Below the pieces are notes generated by a model. The model was not told the DNA's origin. It was given only the letters and a program-made list of their open reading frames with translations, and made no database searches. This document shows positions 1 through 11,470 of a stretch of DNA of 64,000 bases, piece by piece (position 1 is the stretch's first letter; each line of letters begins with the position of its first letter). The position numbers and the translations under genes were made by a program. The stretch is from Chinchilla lanigera (lineage: Eukaryota > Chordata > Mammalia > Rodentia > Chinchillidae). The stretch is from assembly GCF_000276665.1 (NCBI RefSeq), contig NW_004955402.1, forward strand, positions 7,256,417 through 7,320,416. Reading direction: 5' to 3'.

Positions 1-697
1 TAAATTAATTATCTATTGTGGCAAGGGATGGTGGTAGGTGCCAGAAACGGTTACAAAGATGAGAACAAAATGCTAGTCAACACAAGCACCCACTGGAATG
101 GGAAGAAATCGTGGTAGCTGGAAATGTGTACCATAAACATAAAGTCAAACAGTGAACGTGCCAGGAGAGAGACACAAATAAAACACTTGGTACATGAAGA
201 CAATGGGAAAGCCTTTTGCCTCCCTGGGAGCCAGGAGAAAGTGGTAAGAATCATAGACAAGGCTCCATAAAGGGTGACAGGCTAAACAGCAGCAGAGACT
301 GCTTGTTCTCTTCCATTTAAAAAGGGAGACGGGCCCGGAGTAAAGCACACCAGCAACAGACAAGCTCTTCAGAGGAGCAAGAGGAGGAAGTCTCTTCTGC
401 CTGTTCTTCCTCCACTTGCTCTTCCTGGAAACAAATGAAAGGTTCTGCGTGTAAAAGGAGACAGAGGAGGCAGGACAGTGAGAAAGGCAGAGAGGAAAAA
501 GATGGCACAAGTCAGCACAGCGATGCATGGTGGTGTCTGGAAATCAGGGAAATGACCAAGAGCTGAGAGCAATGACTATAAAGCCAGAATGTGGTTCTGC
601 TGCGGGAGCCAAGGCGGGTCTACACCAGCATCGGAGGCTCCAACCACACAGTACTGAAACTGGTCCAAGGGATGCAGATAACCAGGCAGGCCTTCAT
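1..697. other. MYL12A intron 3, no recognised feature
   Basis: This stretch lies downstream of MYL12A exon 3 on the minus strand and should be the last intron or the approach to the last exon. I searched the minus strand for the expected C-terminal exon (second EF-hand pair, ending in a Lys/Asp-rich tail) and did not see it, so it lies left of the window. The overlapping open frames here are low-complexity, Ser/Cys-rich or Glu-rich, and do not look coding. Confidence 0.5.
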
Positions 698-855
698 CTT
701 TTTTTTTTTTTTTTTTTTGAGATAGTGTCTCACTATGTAGTTCAGACTGGCTTTGAACTCACTATGTACTCCAGGCCAGCCTCAAACTCACGGTGATCTT
801 CCTGCCTCAGCCTCCTGAGAGCTGGGATTACAGGCTTGCGCCACCATGCCTGGCA
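698..855 (-). repeat. B1-type SINE
   Basis: A 20-base T run is followed by the reverse complement of a B1 body (the GAGATAGTGTCTCACTATGT-like end through GGGATTACAGGC and CCACCATGCC). It contains the rodent-specific internal duplication seen in other copies in this window. Similar GGCAGGC sequence flanks both ends and may be the target duplication. Confidence 0.85.
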
Positions 856-989
856 GGCTTTCTGTTTCTAAAAACATTTGGCTAAGCCACGTGAATGGAG
901 AGCCTTAGAAATCATTCCCTTATGTCTTTTCTCTTATTTACACTTCTGCGTAAGGGTAGTTATGCAGTTAACGTTTTGTTTTTGTGAGC

Positions 990-1205
990 ATTAAGGAAAT
1001 GCCAAGGAGTATGCTAAGCCTTTAGACATTATCTCAGTTTCTCTTTCATTCTCACAACAACCCTATGAGATAAATAGTATTATGCCTATTTCACAAATGA
1101 AGAAACAAAGGCTTGGCGACTTTAACTTGCCCAAAATTACACAGCTGTTCAGTAGCAGAAGGGAATCTGAACGCATGTAGCCTTGACTCCAGCGCCTACA
1201 CTCTG
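990..1205 (+). repeat. MIR SINE
   Basis: This is a diverged match to the ancient mammalian MIR core: CTCACAACAACCCTATGAGA, then ATGAAGAAACAAAGGCTTGG, then an ACTTGCCCAAAATTACACAG block. It is in consensus orientation and is an ancestral repeat within MYL12A intron 3. Confidence 0.75.
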
Positions 1206-1384
1206 CTTGGTTTATTTTAAAATAGAGGTCAGAGAGCAAATTTAAAGTTTTAAATTAAGTTTTAAAGTTGCTCACAGATACCTGTTGAGCAAGTACAGAA
1301 CTGTACCGGTACCACAGTTGATAGCAATTTACACTCTGTCCAAGCTGGCTCTGGTAAAAGCTATCATTTAACACATCTGTGGGA

Positions 1385-1501
1385 TTTTTTTCCGAGACTG
1401 GGTCTTTCCATGTAGCCCAAGCTGGTCTTGAACTTACAGGTGATCCGCCTCCCTCAGCCCTGTTAAGCGCTGAGATTACAGGCGTGCACCACCATATCTG
1501 G
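1385..1501 (-). repeat. B1-type SINE, diverged
   Basis: A T run and GAGACTGGGTCTTTCCATGT lead into the reverse-complement B1 body, ending at the ACAGGCGTGCACCACCATAT block. It is shorter and more diverged than the young copies. Confidence 0.75.
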
Positions 1502-1764
1502 GGCTCAACACACACTTTGTGAGAGCCTAATCCCTGTAGAATTAACCTTCCAGTAAAGGAATAATCTAAGTTTCACAAAGAGGTTTCAAATAGAACCCAT
1601 GCAATTTTATAAACTGCTAGTATTTACGGACAGAGGCAGGGACAGGAATGATGAACAGCCCAGAGGGGATTCCTGTCGAAAGAGCAGGCAGAGTCTAAGC
1701 CTGAGGGTGTTACATTAGAGTATGTTATACTACTGTACCTTTCAGTTACCGTAACTAAAAATTA

Positions 1765-1986
<222 letters not shown>

Positions 1987-2384
1987 TTAGCTGTTAACCA
2001 CAGCAAACATTTTGTCAAGAAATGATAATTGGTATAGTTTCCCTGGTGTAAAACTACTTGGAAAAAGGTCTTCTCAACAAATAGAGTCTATATTAAAAGT
2101 GTGGAGACAGTATGATATTCCATTGGGATGTTAGAAGGAGCATTACTGCTTTCATACTGAAATCACACACGGACACATGTACAGACCCACATCAGAATGA
2201 CACACAGCTCAACACCCAGAGAGAAGGAGACAGATACTGGGATCCGCTGTGTCCCTGCGGGAAACAACGCTCCACACTTCATCTGAATGTTAACAGACTC
2301 CTTACACTGGCTTCACGGGGCTTTCAGACTGATGAAATAAACATGAGAGGCCCCGTGGAGAAACTACCCAGCATATTCACATTA

Positions 2385-2636
<252 letters not shown>

Positions 2637-3266
2637 CTAAGATTATTTAAGGTTGAATGAAAACACTGATCAACAAAAGTAAACAGAAACAACACTGATT
2701 CCTGATATGTATGAGGTAGTTAAAGAGCCTTTTTTTTGCAGGATAATACCACTTTATAAATAATCTCTCCACTAATCGGAATCCATTACTCAAAGGACCA
2801 AACTAAAAGGGAAAAAAAAAAAATCAGACTTGTATTTTCAGCTCACTCAGCCTTAAAATTGTGAAATTTTTATAAATAGCCCATTGCTAAATAACCAACA
2901 ATGCAAAGCTCATAGTATATGAATAAGATCACACAACCCTCATCCTGTGTAAAACAGTTGCCTGACAGCTCATAACTAAATCCACTGACTGCGTTAGTAA
3001 CAGTGAAAAAGCAAGAACCAAACTCAGGGACCTGGGAGGCTACACTTCAGCACTACGGGGAGCTCGGAAACACTCATTCATCTTTGAAGGTCCGCCGTCT
3101 GTATCCCTGCCTAAGCCAGCCATCCTAGTAAGGCGGACAGGAGGAAGGAGGAAGACGACAGAGCGGTTTCTCATCACTACCAACAAGTACTATCCTTCCA
3201 CATTCAACTAACCTTCCCCATCATACCTTCACTTTTAGGTTCAAAGTCAGTCAAGACACCTTTTGG

Positions 3267-3373
3267 GTTTTTTTTTTTGTTTTTTTTTGGTTTTTCTCCA
3301 GTACCAGGAACCGAACTCACGACCTTGCGCTTGCCAGGCAGGTGCTTTTGCCGCTGAGCTAAATCCCCAGCCC
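3267..3373 (-). repeat. ID SINE
   Basis: The reverse complement of a tRNA-derived ID SINE, with a T-rich tail first, then GGTTTTTCTCCAGTACCAGG, the B-box complement GAACCGAACTC and the A-box complement GCTGAGCTAAAT. It is flanked by the target duplication AGACACCTTTTG on both sides, so it was inserted by L1-type retrotransposition. Confidence 0.92.
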
Positions 3374-4865
3374 TAAGACACCTTTTGTTGAAAGCCCAAT
3401 GGAAAAGTATAGAAACCTGAAGCCAATCCATCTATAATTACATCCGGCAGATGCCGTATTTTATCCAAATCAGTTTCCTGTACTAGAGCCACATCAAATC
3501 ACTTGACGTAACTGATTCCTCTAAACAAATCCGAACATAAGTTTTAAAAACAATTTAGTTTAAAAAGCTTTAGAGAACATGTTACATAGGTACAGAAATG
3601 AGTTTTATTTTCAGATTACCTAAATTTATTCTGGTACATTTTAAATTAATAGTTAAAAATGTCTAAGAATACATAAAGTGAAAGGCAATTTCCCTTTCGA
3701 CATTTACTTTTTAAAAGACTATATAAAATTCTGTATGAAACTTAAAATCTGATAGTGAGGAGATAGTAAAATTCTACCGTACCATCCTTCAGAGCTGAGG
3801 TAGAGATGAGAGACTGCGAACCTCTGACCAGCGAGGGTGACACTGTATTGAGTTATATTCTTCAAGCAGGTCTAAAATAGGCACTACTGACTTCACTCTC
3901 TGACCAGGACAACAACTTTAAAGCTTATGTTCTGAAAACAACATTTAGCTATGATGTGGCCAAACACTATGCCCTTGCTCTAAAAATAAATCTGTGGACT
4001 GCAAAGAATGAGCTACTATCTCGATCTCAGCACTCGTAGTGGCCCTCAGCAAAGAATGTTTCCTATGAGTTCAAAAGCGGTTTCTTATATCCTTTTCTTG
4101 ACTAGACATCATTCAGTCTAAATTCAATTATAGAAATAATTAGAAAAGCTTCATTCAAATTATTTTTGCTAAATCCGTTCTCCTACTTTATTTTAGTAAG
4201 AAATTCCAGACAAGGCAGTCACAAATTCTAGTCTGTCCAAGAAAGCACTCTTTGGCCACACACTGGGATGTTATTGAAAAGATATACCATATGCGGCACA
4301 GGAATGATACACTCCTGAATTTCTCTGATTCTTTTAATCATTCTGTCAGAGACTGCTTTTCATGACCCACCAAGCCATTCATGAATGTCTTTCATTGTGG
4401 AATACCTCCTGCGGGGTGTGTGTCGTCTATTAAATGATACAAAGTTGTATGTTCCTTCTTATGGCAAATGTTAAAAACCCCACAAGGTGTTATGGAACAT
4501 ACTATTCCTCTGTCTCTCAAAAGTACTTGATTTGGAGTGAGTGGTGAAGACCCAAGGAGGGGCACATTGTATCTCTTTAATATTTTAAGCATGTCATGCC
4601 TCTGCAAGCCAAAGCACATCTTTAAAAATAGTCTGCTCTGTATGCCAACATTGTCTTCCCCCAGGATGCAGAAATATCAGTTATTTTAAGAACAAAGAAA
4701 CTGATGAGAACTACAGGTCAAATGACCACTAACTGATTTTTTAACACACACGTAACTCAATTTGGTGGGGCCAGGGTCCTAAAAGGTACCTTTTAAAAAT
4801 GCTTCGTTTGGATTGTAGAGATGTATATTAAACTTCTGGTATGTTTTTTAGTCTTCTAATCATGC

Positions 4866-4961
4866 TTTTTGGGGTAGGGAGGAAGGCAGTGCTGAGGACT
4901 GAACCCAGCACCTTGCAAAACCTAGGCAAGCACTTTACCACTGAGCTACATCCCTACCCCC
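4866..4961 (-). repeat. ID SINE, old diverged copy
   Basis: It keeps the ID order in reverse (GGACTGAACCCAGCACCTTG, then CAAGCACTTTACCACTGAGC, then TACATCCCTACCCC) but lacks the young GGTACCGG end. This resembles the older ID subfamily that is also found fused to B1. Confidence 0.75.
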
Positions 4962-5360
4962 AATCACGCATTTTTCAAACGTATAAATGCACAGTATAAT
5001 CATTCAAAAGGACTGTTGCTGCTCTCTGTTTTTGGTCAGCCCAGGAAACAGCCTCACACAGAACTTTAGGTCATTCAATACTTAGTCGTATCTACCTTAT
5101 GATGATCAGCTAATTACACTAATGTGTATCAAATGTCATTAGTTTTGACCACTAGTTAAGGGTAAGCTATGTAAGACATGTGTCCTATCTTACAGGACCT
5201 TAAAATATAGACAGAGAGACAACTATAAAGAAAGGCAATGATTGATTCAACTTATGAAATGAGTCACATAGTTTTCATTCCAGAGATATGACTAAAGTGT
5301 GTGACAATAATGAAAACTGATAAAGTGGCAGATTAGCAAATATGAGCTCACTAAAGATTC

Positions 5361-5407
5361 TGTGTCCAGTATTTCTTTTTTTTTTTTTTTTTGTGTCCAG
5401 TATTTCT
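5361..5407 (-). repeat. Body-less poly(T) insertion with target duplication
   Basis: The 16-base sequence TGTGTCCAGTATTTCT occurs at 5361-5376 and again at 5392-5407. Only T residues separate the copies. This is what is expected from target-primed reverse transcription that copied only a poly(A) tail on the minus strand. Confidence 0.7.
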
Positions 5408-5497
5408 AAAATATTCTGGGGACAGGTACTTTGAAAAACCCTATGCAGTATCAGTTGGAAGCTAAGTATCTTTAGAATCAAGAGATTCAGATGTTAG

Positions 5498-5658
5498 GCT
5501 AGGCATGGAGGCCCACGCTTGTAATCCCAGCACTCAAGAGGCTGAGGCAGGACGATCGTTGTGAGTTCAAGGCCCGCCTAGGCTACAAAGTGAGCTCAAG
5601 GTCAGCCTGAACTGCATAGCGAGACCCTGTCTCAAAAAGACAAAAATAAAAAAAAAAG
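5498..5658 (+). repeat. B1-type SINE
   Basis: The body runs from GGCATGGAGGCCCACGCTTG to the GAGACCCTGTCTCAAAAAGA tail. An extra GCTACAAAGTGAGCTCAAGG segment, an internal duplication, is shared by other copies in this window. Target duplication AGATTCAGATGTTA lies on both sides. Confidence 0.9.
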
Positions 5659-6448
5659 AGCGATTCAGATGTTAATCAATTTTACCAATTAAGGTAGTTA
5701 ATTCTACTATCTGACAGTATAATTTGGGCAAGTCAAACCTGGGCCTTACTTTTTCAGGAGAATGGATTCTGATCTCTGATTTATCTCCAACAGAAACCTA
5801 GAACCCTTGCAGCAACAGGAGTCCAGTATCATGGTCAGTTGTTCCAAAATAAGGAAACTGTCATTTATTTTTTTCCCCACCAAACTGAAAGTATGGATGA
5901 CATAAATGTGGGCAGCGAGAATCAAATCAGGAACAGCACTGTGATTTCAAGATCATCTCAATACTGTCAGTGGCTCTTTGCTGATTCTTCGCTACCCATA
6001 TCACCACCCCACCCAAACAAAGGTGGCTGTAACTCCTCACATAACAAGCCTTCTGCAAACGCAGAATTTGTGTTGGTTTAAAAAGTCAGAGAAAAATAAA
6101 TTTGAAACTCTTTCACACATCAGTGTATGTATTCTTTATTTAGGATGGCTGAGAAGATAACCAGGTTAATGCCTGAGATCACCAAATTAGAAGAATCCTC
6201 ACTTGTAAAGTTGAGTCTTTATTTTGGAAACACTTAATGAAAGATCTTTGGTGTGCCAGGGTTATTTGCTCTGTGAAACTTAAAAAGTAAGAGATTTTGC
6301 AGAGCAGCCACTAAACAATGTATGAGTATTTCGATGCGTGAGAAAATAAATGAAGGGCTGTTGAGCAAGAACAAGCAGATTCAGGTTACAGGAGCATAGG
6401 TGCATTTTAAGTCAGGGCAGGGAGTGCTAGTGGCAATGAATTTGTATT

Positions 6449-6470
6449 TGTGTGTGTGTGTGTGTGTGTT
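6449..6470 (+). repeat. (TG)n microsatellite
   Basis: About eleven uninterrupted TG units. Confidence 0.95.
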
Positions 6471-6722
6471 TTAAGAGCTCTAGGATAATCATTAAAGGCT
6501 AAAACAAAAGAAGATATAAGAAACATACCTCAGAAGATGTTAGACTAGATTAAGATAGGAAGAAATAGAAGGCAGAGATCACCAAAGCAGGTTTCTCCAC
6601 AAGCCAGGGGCAACCAGAAGAATTCTGAGATGAAGAAATGCAAGAATGTCTAGGAACTGTGATATCTAGAGATTTCGAAAAACCTATTAAAATGGAACCA
6701 GTCCATACTAATGTATATATTA

Positions 6723-6823
6723 TTATTTTGTTTTTGTTTTTCTTTTCCGGTACCAGGAATCGAACTCACTACGTTGCGCTTGCCAGGCAAGGTGCTGAGC
6801 CGCTGAGCTAAATCCCCAGCCCC
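6723..6823 (-). repeat. ID SINE
   Basis: Reverse-complement ID body with a clear target duplication, CATACTAATGTATATATT, at 6704-6721 and from 6823 onward. The near-identical duplication indicates a fairly young insertion. Confidence 0.92.
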
Positions 6824-7434
6824 ATACTAATGTATATATTAAATTGCTTTAACTAAAATATTAAGAGTCCAACATTTACAACATGGTTATAAATGTAAAA
6901 TAACCTATAGACTTTTCTTTTACAGAATACTTATATTGAAAATACACTGGGTAATAAGATATAGCCTTGAAAAACTCCCATCCGAGAACTGTGTAGTGTG
7001 CTAGTACCTCGTTATTTTGCCTTCCAAATTTAGATCAAGTCTACATCTCATTTAATCAATGCATTCTTTTTCAAGCTTAGAGACTTCTGTGTTACCATAC
7101 AGTTTTTTAAAAGTATTTCTTTCAAGTTAAGGCTTCCGTTCCGACTAATCTTTTTATTGTTGTTGTTGCAAATTTCCGGTTGAAAGTCGGATTAGTTCTC
7201 TAAAACTGCCACACCCAAAAGTTCTTAACCACTTCACAAAGACAGCTGCCAGGGCTGACTTGACAATAACACCATGCTTTTGAAAATAAAATATGCTTTT
7301 CTGGTCAACGTATCAAAGGCCTTCCAGAGCACCAAACACACACCAGCAATTTTAATGAATACTCTCTTTTCCCACTGTTAGATACAATACTGCATTTAAG
7401 AAGTTAAAATCTAAACCCATTTTAGTGGCCAGTT

Positions 7435-7469
7435 TGCGTCTGGGCCACTTGCGGCCGCAGCCTCCGACC
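7435..7469 (+). repeat. Duplicated 35-bp block, copy 1
   Basis: Matches 7944-7978 at 32 of 35 positions, with the shared core TGCGTCTGGGCCACTTG followed by GGCCGCAGCCT. All three differences are C/T. The copies lie 509 bp apart, and weaker similarity continues for about another 15 bp. Confidence 0.85.
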
Positions 7470-7943
7470 ACACAACCGACCCCTGAGCGGAAAGGTTTGA
7501 AAGAACTGACATATATTTTTATATATCTGCTAAACTACATTAGAAGTAAACACTTCTTTGGGAAATTGATTTCACTCAAAGTCTCCATCCGAAAGAAAAA
7601 TGCTATTTTATTTTGTAGTTTTCCCTCCAGCCGCAAACTAAACCTCCAACTCCTCTCCGTTGAAATACCACTTTTAAAAGTTCTAGTTCCAGGAGGGGTC
7701 CTGAGCTCAAGTTTGAGTTGGCTATTGCTACTAAACGTAATCGAACAGCTGCAACAACAGCTGCAGCTCCGGTTTTGGCGCAAACCCCCTGGAATCGGAC
7801 AAGTTTACGTTAGAAACTAAACATAGTCCCGGAGTCAGTTCTGGGGGGCTCGGGTTTCGCGGGCCCGGCAGTCGCCCAAGCTTAAGGCGTCAGCGAGCTA
7901 AGCCCCATTTCCGAGCTCCCACTTCGAACACAGGAGCGAAGTC

Positions 7944-7978
7944 TGCGTCTGGGCCACTTGTGGCCGCAGCCTTCGATC
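7944..7978 (+). repeat. Duplicated 35-bp block, copy 2
   Basis: Partner of the block at 7435-7469, in the same orientation, inside the CpG island and just inside MYL12A intron 1. Confidence 0.85.
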
Positions 7979-8070
7979 CTACAGCCGCCCTAGGGCTCAA
8001 CACCGGCCTGGGTGCGCCCCCCGCCCTGCGGAAAAGGGTCCCGGGGATGGCGACCGAGACCACCACTCAC

Positions 8071-8160
8071 CCAGCACAGCCGCGAGAACCAGAGGACCTC
8101 AGCAGACCCCTCGCTGCCGCCTCTATCTTCACCCCTTCACTCTTAGAGCCGCTAAAAGCC
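8071..8160 (-). other. MYL12A: MYL12A non-coding first exon, inferred
   Basis: On the minus strand a GTGAGT donor (8065-8070) follows GTGCTGG and could end a 5' UTR exon. It sits in the CpG island with the ETS-like sites just upstream, and the ATG exon 5.5 kb away starts with only 15 bases of UTR, so an upstream exon is required. The exon's 5' limit is a guess from the position of those sites; no transcript was available. Confidence 0.5.
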
Positions 8161-8162
8161 AG

Positions 8163-8192
8163 CACTTCCGGTCACTCCTAGCACACCGGAAG
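8163..8192 (-). promoter_or_regulatory. MYL12A: Paired ETS-like sites of the MYL12A core promoter
   Basis: CACTTCCGG at 8163-8171 is the reverse complement of the ETS/GABP consensus CCGGAAGTG. A second ACCGGAAGG follows at about 8185-8193 in the opposite orientation. ETS sites close to start points are common in TATA-less CpG promoters. Binding is inferred from sequence only. Confidence 0.5.
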
Positions 8193-9599
8193 GAAGCCCA
8201 GTCACCCCGGACGGCCGGGAGAGTTGGCCGGGTTCATGGGAGGCGACCTGGAGGGGATCTGCCACTGTGGTCAGAGGGCGCAGTATTGAAATACTGCACA
8301 AGATAAGGGTATAAGCGGACGGAAAATAACATGACAGAAACTGTGGCAGTTCTTTGTGTTTGATTACTGAGTCTCCGTCTTTTTTATATCGCTTCTTCCA
8401 CTTTAAGTCTTCCCCTGCCCCCCTTGCTTTCCGCAGATGGTTGCGTCTGTCCTGTGGTTCGGCCTCTCGGCACATTCCAGGGCCTGGGGAGGGGCGGGGC
8501 CTCGTAGCCCAAGTCCTTGTAGGGAAATCGCGAAGAGGGACGCCGGGCTCACGTAACAGGCGCTCGTCCCGCCCCCAGAGTCGGGCGGCCGCGGGATGTA
8601 GCGAGCATGCGCAGTGTGTGAGTCTATGTACCTAGCCGGATGTGGAGTCCAGCCCCTTCCACGCGCTGGGGACGTCGTGATGCCCTAAGGTCCCTTAGTC
8701 AGGCGCCCGCTATGATTTTGGCACAGTCAGACCTAATAAGGTCGTGAGTGGCTGAAACTTTTTCTTTAAAAGTTTTCAGATGTTCCTCCGGGTCAGAGCC
8801 CTTTTGCCCTGATGAGCCCCCCAGAACCGGAGGGAGGAAGACGAGAGACTCTGGCCCACCGCCTTCTGCGGTGCGAGCTGCGACTTAGTGAAAACGGGAA
8901 GAACATGCCGGCCCTGCGCTTTTCCGGCTCTCTTCGCCCTGCCCCTTGCGTCTGTCCCCGCCGGTCGCCTCGCTCTGACCTCGTCTGACAGCCCTGCGAA
9001 CGGAGCGGCACCCCACGCCCTCCTGCGCGCTGTCGGGGACCGGTCTTGTCCGTCCAGCTCCAAGCGGGGAACCCGGGAGCGCCGCACAATGACGTTCCAG
9101 ACTTAATCCCCGGGCAGAGGCGCTGGGAAAAAACCGGGATTCTGGGGACTGAAACGAAGGTGGTTGGTTTCCCAGACTTCCACAGCGAAAATCACCTGGA
9201 GTCCCGGATAAAAACACAAACAGTTGGGTGCTTTTCTCTCCAGCGCACCGAGAGAATTTTCACAGGCAGGTCCTGGGAAGCCGTGGGTTCGGCAAGGGTC
9301 CACAATGACCCCTGTCTTTGGGAAGCGGAGGACGCAGACGAATGGCAGGCGGGGACAGCGCATGCTCCGGGCTGAGCGGTGGGGCTGCCTTTGTTCTGGG
9401 AGTTTGGCTCTGGGACGGTGAGCGCCTGCAGTGCACAACGGCTCCGCAGGGTGGTGGCCTGTCACCGCGGGAGCTGGAGCCTTCCGCTCACGTGCTCTCC
9501 AGAAAAAAAAAAATCCCTTTAGACCATAGTAAGGAGATTGTTTTTCCCTCAGCTTGAAAACAACATTCTCTTGCTTCCTTAGTGGCAGTAAGTGGCTTG

Positions 9600-9930
9600 T
9601 TTTCCTCGCAATCACTCAACAGGTATTAATAGTAGAAAGGATGCAGAGTTACAGGGGACGTCAGGAAACAAATTAGAACAGGTAACAGAGGAACAAATAA
9701 GCCTGTGTTAGTGGTGGAAGATGTTCTCCCGAGAACAATCGAGCTGATTCTAGAAGTGAGTGCGGGGTAGGAGAGAAGGATTCCCGACAAAGGGAGCAGC
9801 GGTTGGACTAAAGGTGATCAGAGATCTGGCTGATTGAAAATTGCCAGAAATGGTCTAGTCTGTGTTCACTTAGTTATTCATTTCATTGATAGCTATGGCT
9901 GTACCAAGGTGAGCAAGCCAGTGTAGAAAA
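9600..9930 (-). repeat. L2 LINE fragment
   Basis: Faint antisense L2 3'-end pattern: an AACAGGTATTAATAGT start, a GGAAACAAATTAGAACAGGT middle, and a purine-rich stretch mentioning repeated AGGAGAGAAGGATTC-like blocks. Diverged, so limits are approximate. Confidence 0.4.
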
Positions 9931-10007
9931 GTTTTAATGTTCCACCTAACATTCTGATACTAAATCTTGATGACTGGATACCACCGAAGACTCTAACCCA
10001 GATGCTG

Positions 10008-10178
10008 CCTACAGGAGATCTTTGCAAAACGGCAGGAGAATTTCCTTTGCGTCTACCTTTTTGGACCCTACAGGAGATCTTTGCAAAACGGCAGGAGAAT
10101 TTCCTTTGCGTCTACCTTTTTGGACCCTACAGGAGATCTTTGCAAAACGGCAGGAGAATTTCCTTTGCGTCTACCTTT
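10008..10178 (+). repeat. 59-bp tandem repeat, about 2.9 copies
   Basis: The unit begins TACAGGAGATCTTTGCAAAA and ends TACCTTTTTGGACCC. Starts near 10010, 10069 and 10128 are spaced exactly 59 bp. Copies are identical over the compared length until the third breaks off at about 10178. Because 59 is not a multiple of three, all three plus frames read open through it, which explains several spurious overlapping frames. Confidence 0.95.
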
Positions 10179-10186
10179 TCTTTGTG

Positions 10187-10371
10187 GTACTGTGGGGTTT
10201 TTTGTTTTTTTGTTTTTTTGTTTTGAACCCAAGACCCTCACACTGAAATACATTGCTAGCCCATTGTTTATATTTTATTTTGAGGCAGGGTCTTGCTAAG
10301 CCACCAAACTCACCATCCTGGGCTCAAACTTGTGATCTTCCAGCTTCTGCTGCCCAGAGTACTGGGATGTC
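10187..10371 (-). repeat. B1-ID dimeric SINE
   Basis: Reverse order: an ID remnant (GAACCCAAGACCCTCACACT, then ATTGCTAGCCC) is followed directly by a B1 body (GAGGCAGGGTCTTGCTAAGC to AGTACTGGGATG). Such B1-ID dimers are known from several non-murid rodents. Confidence 0.7.
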
Positions 10372-10477
10372 TTTTCAAACTTTTGACCAACTTGTAGTAA
10401 GAAATTTATAGCAGTAAGTAAATACCTAGATAGCTCTGATGCTTTCTAGGATGTTCTATTTTATGGAAACAAAGTTC

Positions 10478-10828
10478 TGTATTAGCTTGGGCTGCCATGC
10501 AAAAAAACTGCAAACTGGACAGTTTAAGCTGCAGTCTAAGATCACAAAGGTAACAAAGTCCAAGATCTAGGTGCGAGCTGATTGGGTTCCTGGTGAAAGC
10601 GCTCTTTCTGGTTTGTCAAAGGCCACCGTGCTGTGTCCTTACATGGCAGAGAGAAAAAGCTTTTCCTCAGATAAGGACACAGTGCTATGAGAGTGGGGCC
10701 CCACCCTTGTGACCACTTTTAACGTTTATTATCTCCTGAAGAACCTACCTCCAAATACAGTCATGTTGGAGGTTAGATCTGCATTTGAATTGGGGAAGAA
10801 GGAATACAATTCAGCCCATAGCAAATCT
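10478..10828 (-). repeat. MLT1-like ERVL-MaLR LTR
   Basis: Antisense MLT1-type landmarks in order: GTATTAGCTTGGGCTGCCAT at the LTR 3' end, GTGTCCTTACATGGCAGAGA, GAACCTACCTCCAAATACAG, and ATTCAGCCCATAGCA at the other end. An old, diverged solo LTR that predates rodents. Confidence 0.75.
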
Positions 10829-10889
10829 ATGCCTTTTAATTTTTTTTTTCTTTTTTAATGCTCAAGAAGCACTAAATGGAGTTTATGAT

Positions 10890-11115
10890 TCACTAATGCT
10901 CTGATTCTCACCAGCGTGGGAAGGAGTGGATTTTTGACCCTGAAGAAACAGTTGGTGTTGTCTAGAAACATTGTGGATGTTTATACCCAGAGTGCTGCTA
11001 CCAGCATGGCAGGGTAGGGGAGCCAAGGATGTAGCTTAAATCCTGCTGTGCACAGGACAGCCCCAACTGTCAGAACATTATTCAGCCCAAGATCTCAGAG
11101 GTGCTAAGACAGAAA
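10890..11115 (+). repeat. MER5-like hAT DNA transposon relic
   Basis: Recognisable blocks are TTTTGACCCTGAAGAAACAG, TGTCTAGAAACATTGTGGAT, GTGCACAGGACAGCCCCAAC and GAACATTATTCAGCCCAAGA, which follow the MER5A (Charlie-type, non-autonomous) order. No coding capacity. Confidence 0.65.
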
Positions 11116-11249
11116 ACCACATGCTAATAATTTGAAGACTTAGTATTTATAGTAATTGATTATTTGGATGTGCTATAAAAACTAAAAGGACACTATTATT
11201 ACTGCCTCAAGATAAGACATTTATTTTTGTGAGGTTATATGCAAAGAGA

Positions 11250-11470
11250 AAGAAAAGGAATTAACAGTTGTTATTTGCCTATTATGTACTAGGTATTTTA
11301 CATAAGCATTTCTAACATTTAATTCTTGCAACCACCCTGTGAGGTAGGCATTATTCTTGCATCTCACAGGTAACTGAGGTTTACAGTACTTCGCTGACAT
11401 GCGCTATTTACCCAGTTGGCAATAGGAGAAGCAGAATGATAACTTATGCCTCTGTCCAGGGACAGGATAG
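11250..11470 (+). repeat. MIR SINE
   Basis: The order TATTATGTACTAGGTATTTT, TAATTCTTGCAACCACCCTG, GAGGTAGGCATTATTCTTGC, then CAGGTAACTGAGGTTTACAG matches the MIR core. Confidence 0.75.

Larger units (their letters stand above)
7840..9100. promoter_or_regulatory. MYL12A: CpG island over the MYL12A promoter
   Basis: CpG dinucleotides and GC content rise sharply here compared with the AT-rich flanks, with stretches such as GGGCGGCCGCGGG and GGGAGGGGCGGGGCC (an Sp-type GC box). The island covers the inferred MYL12A first exon and extends about 900 bp upstream on the other strand. This is the usual architecture for a broadly expressed, often bidirectionally transcribed promoter. I saw no spliced plus-strand gene starting here. 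Edges are judged by eye. Confidence 0.8.

Noticed and set aside
7134..7200. Possible hairpin with TTCCGACTAATC and GTCGGATTAGT
   Set aside because: The two words are not reverse complements over a useful length, so no stem forms.
9103..9615. 170-codon minus-strand frame upstream of MYL12A
   Set aside because: High CpG content removes stop codons, and other frames are open in the same place. No domain or splice structure.
10008..10178. CRISPR-like array
   Set aside because: The whole 59-bp unit is repeated without variable spacers, in a mammalian genome.
10002..10299. Several overlapping open frames with a repeating peptide
   Set aside because: They are produced by the 59-bp tandem repeat, whose length makes all frames read the same sequence in turn. 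No start context, splicing or family match.
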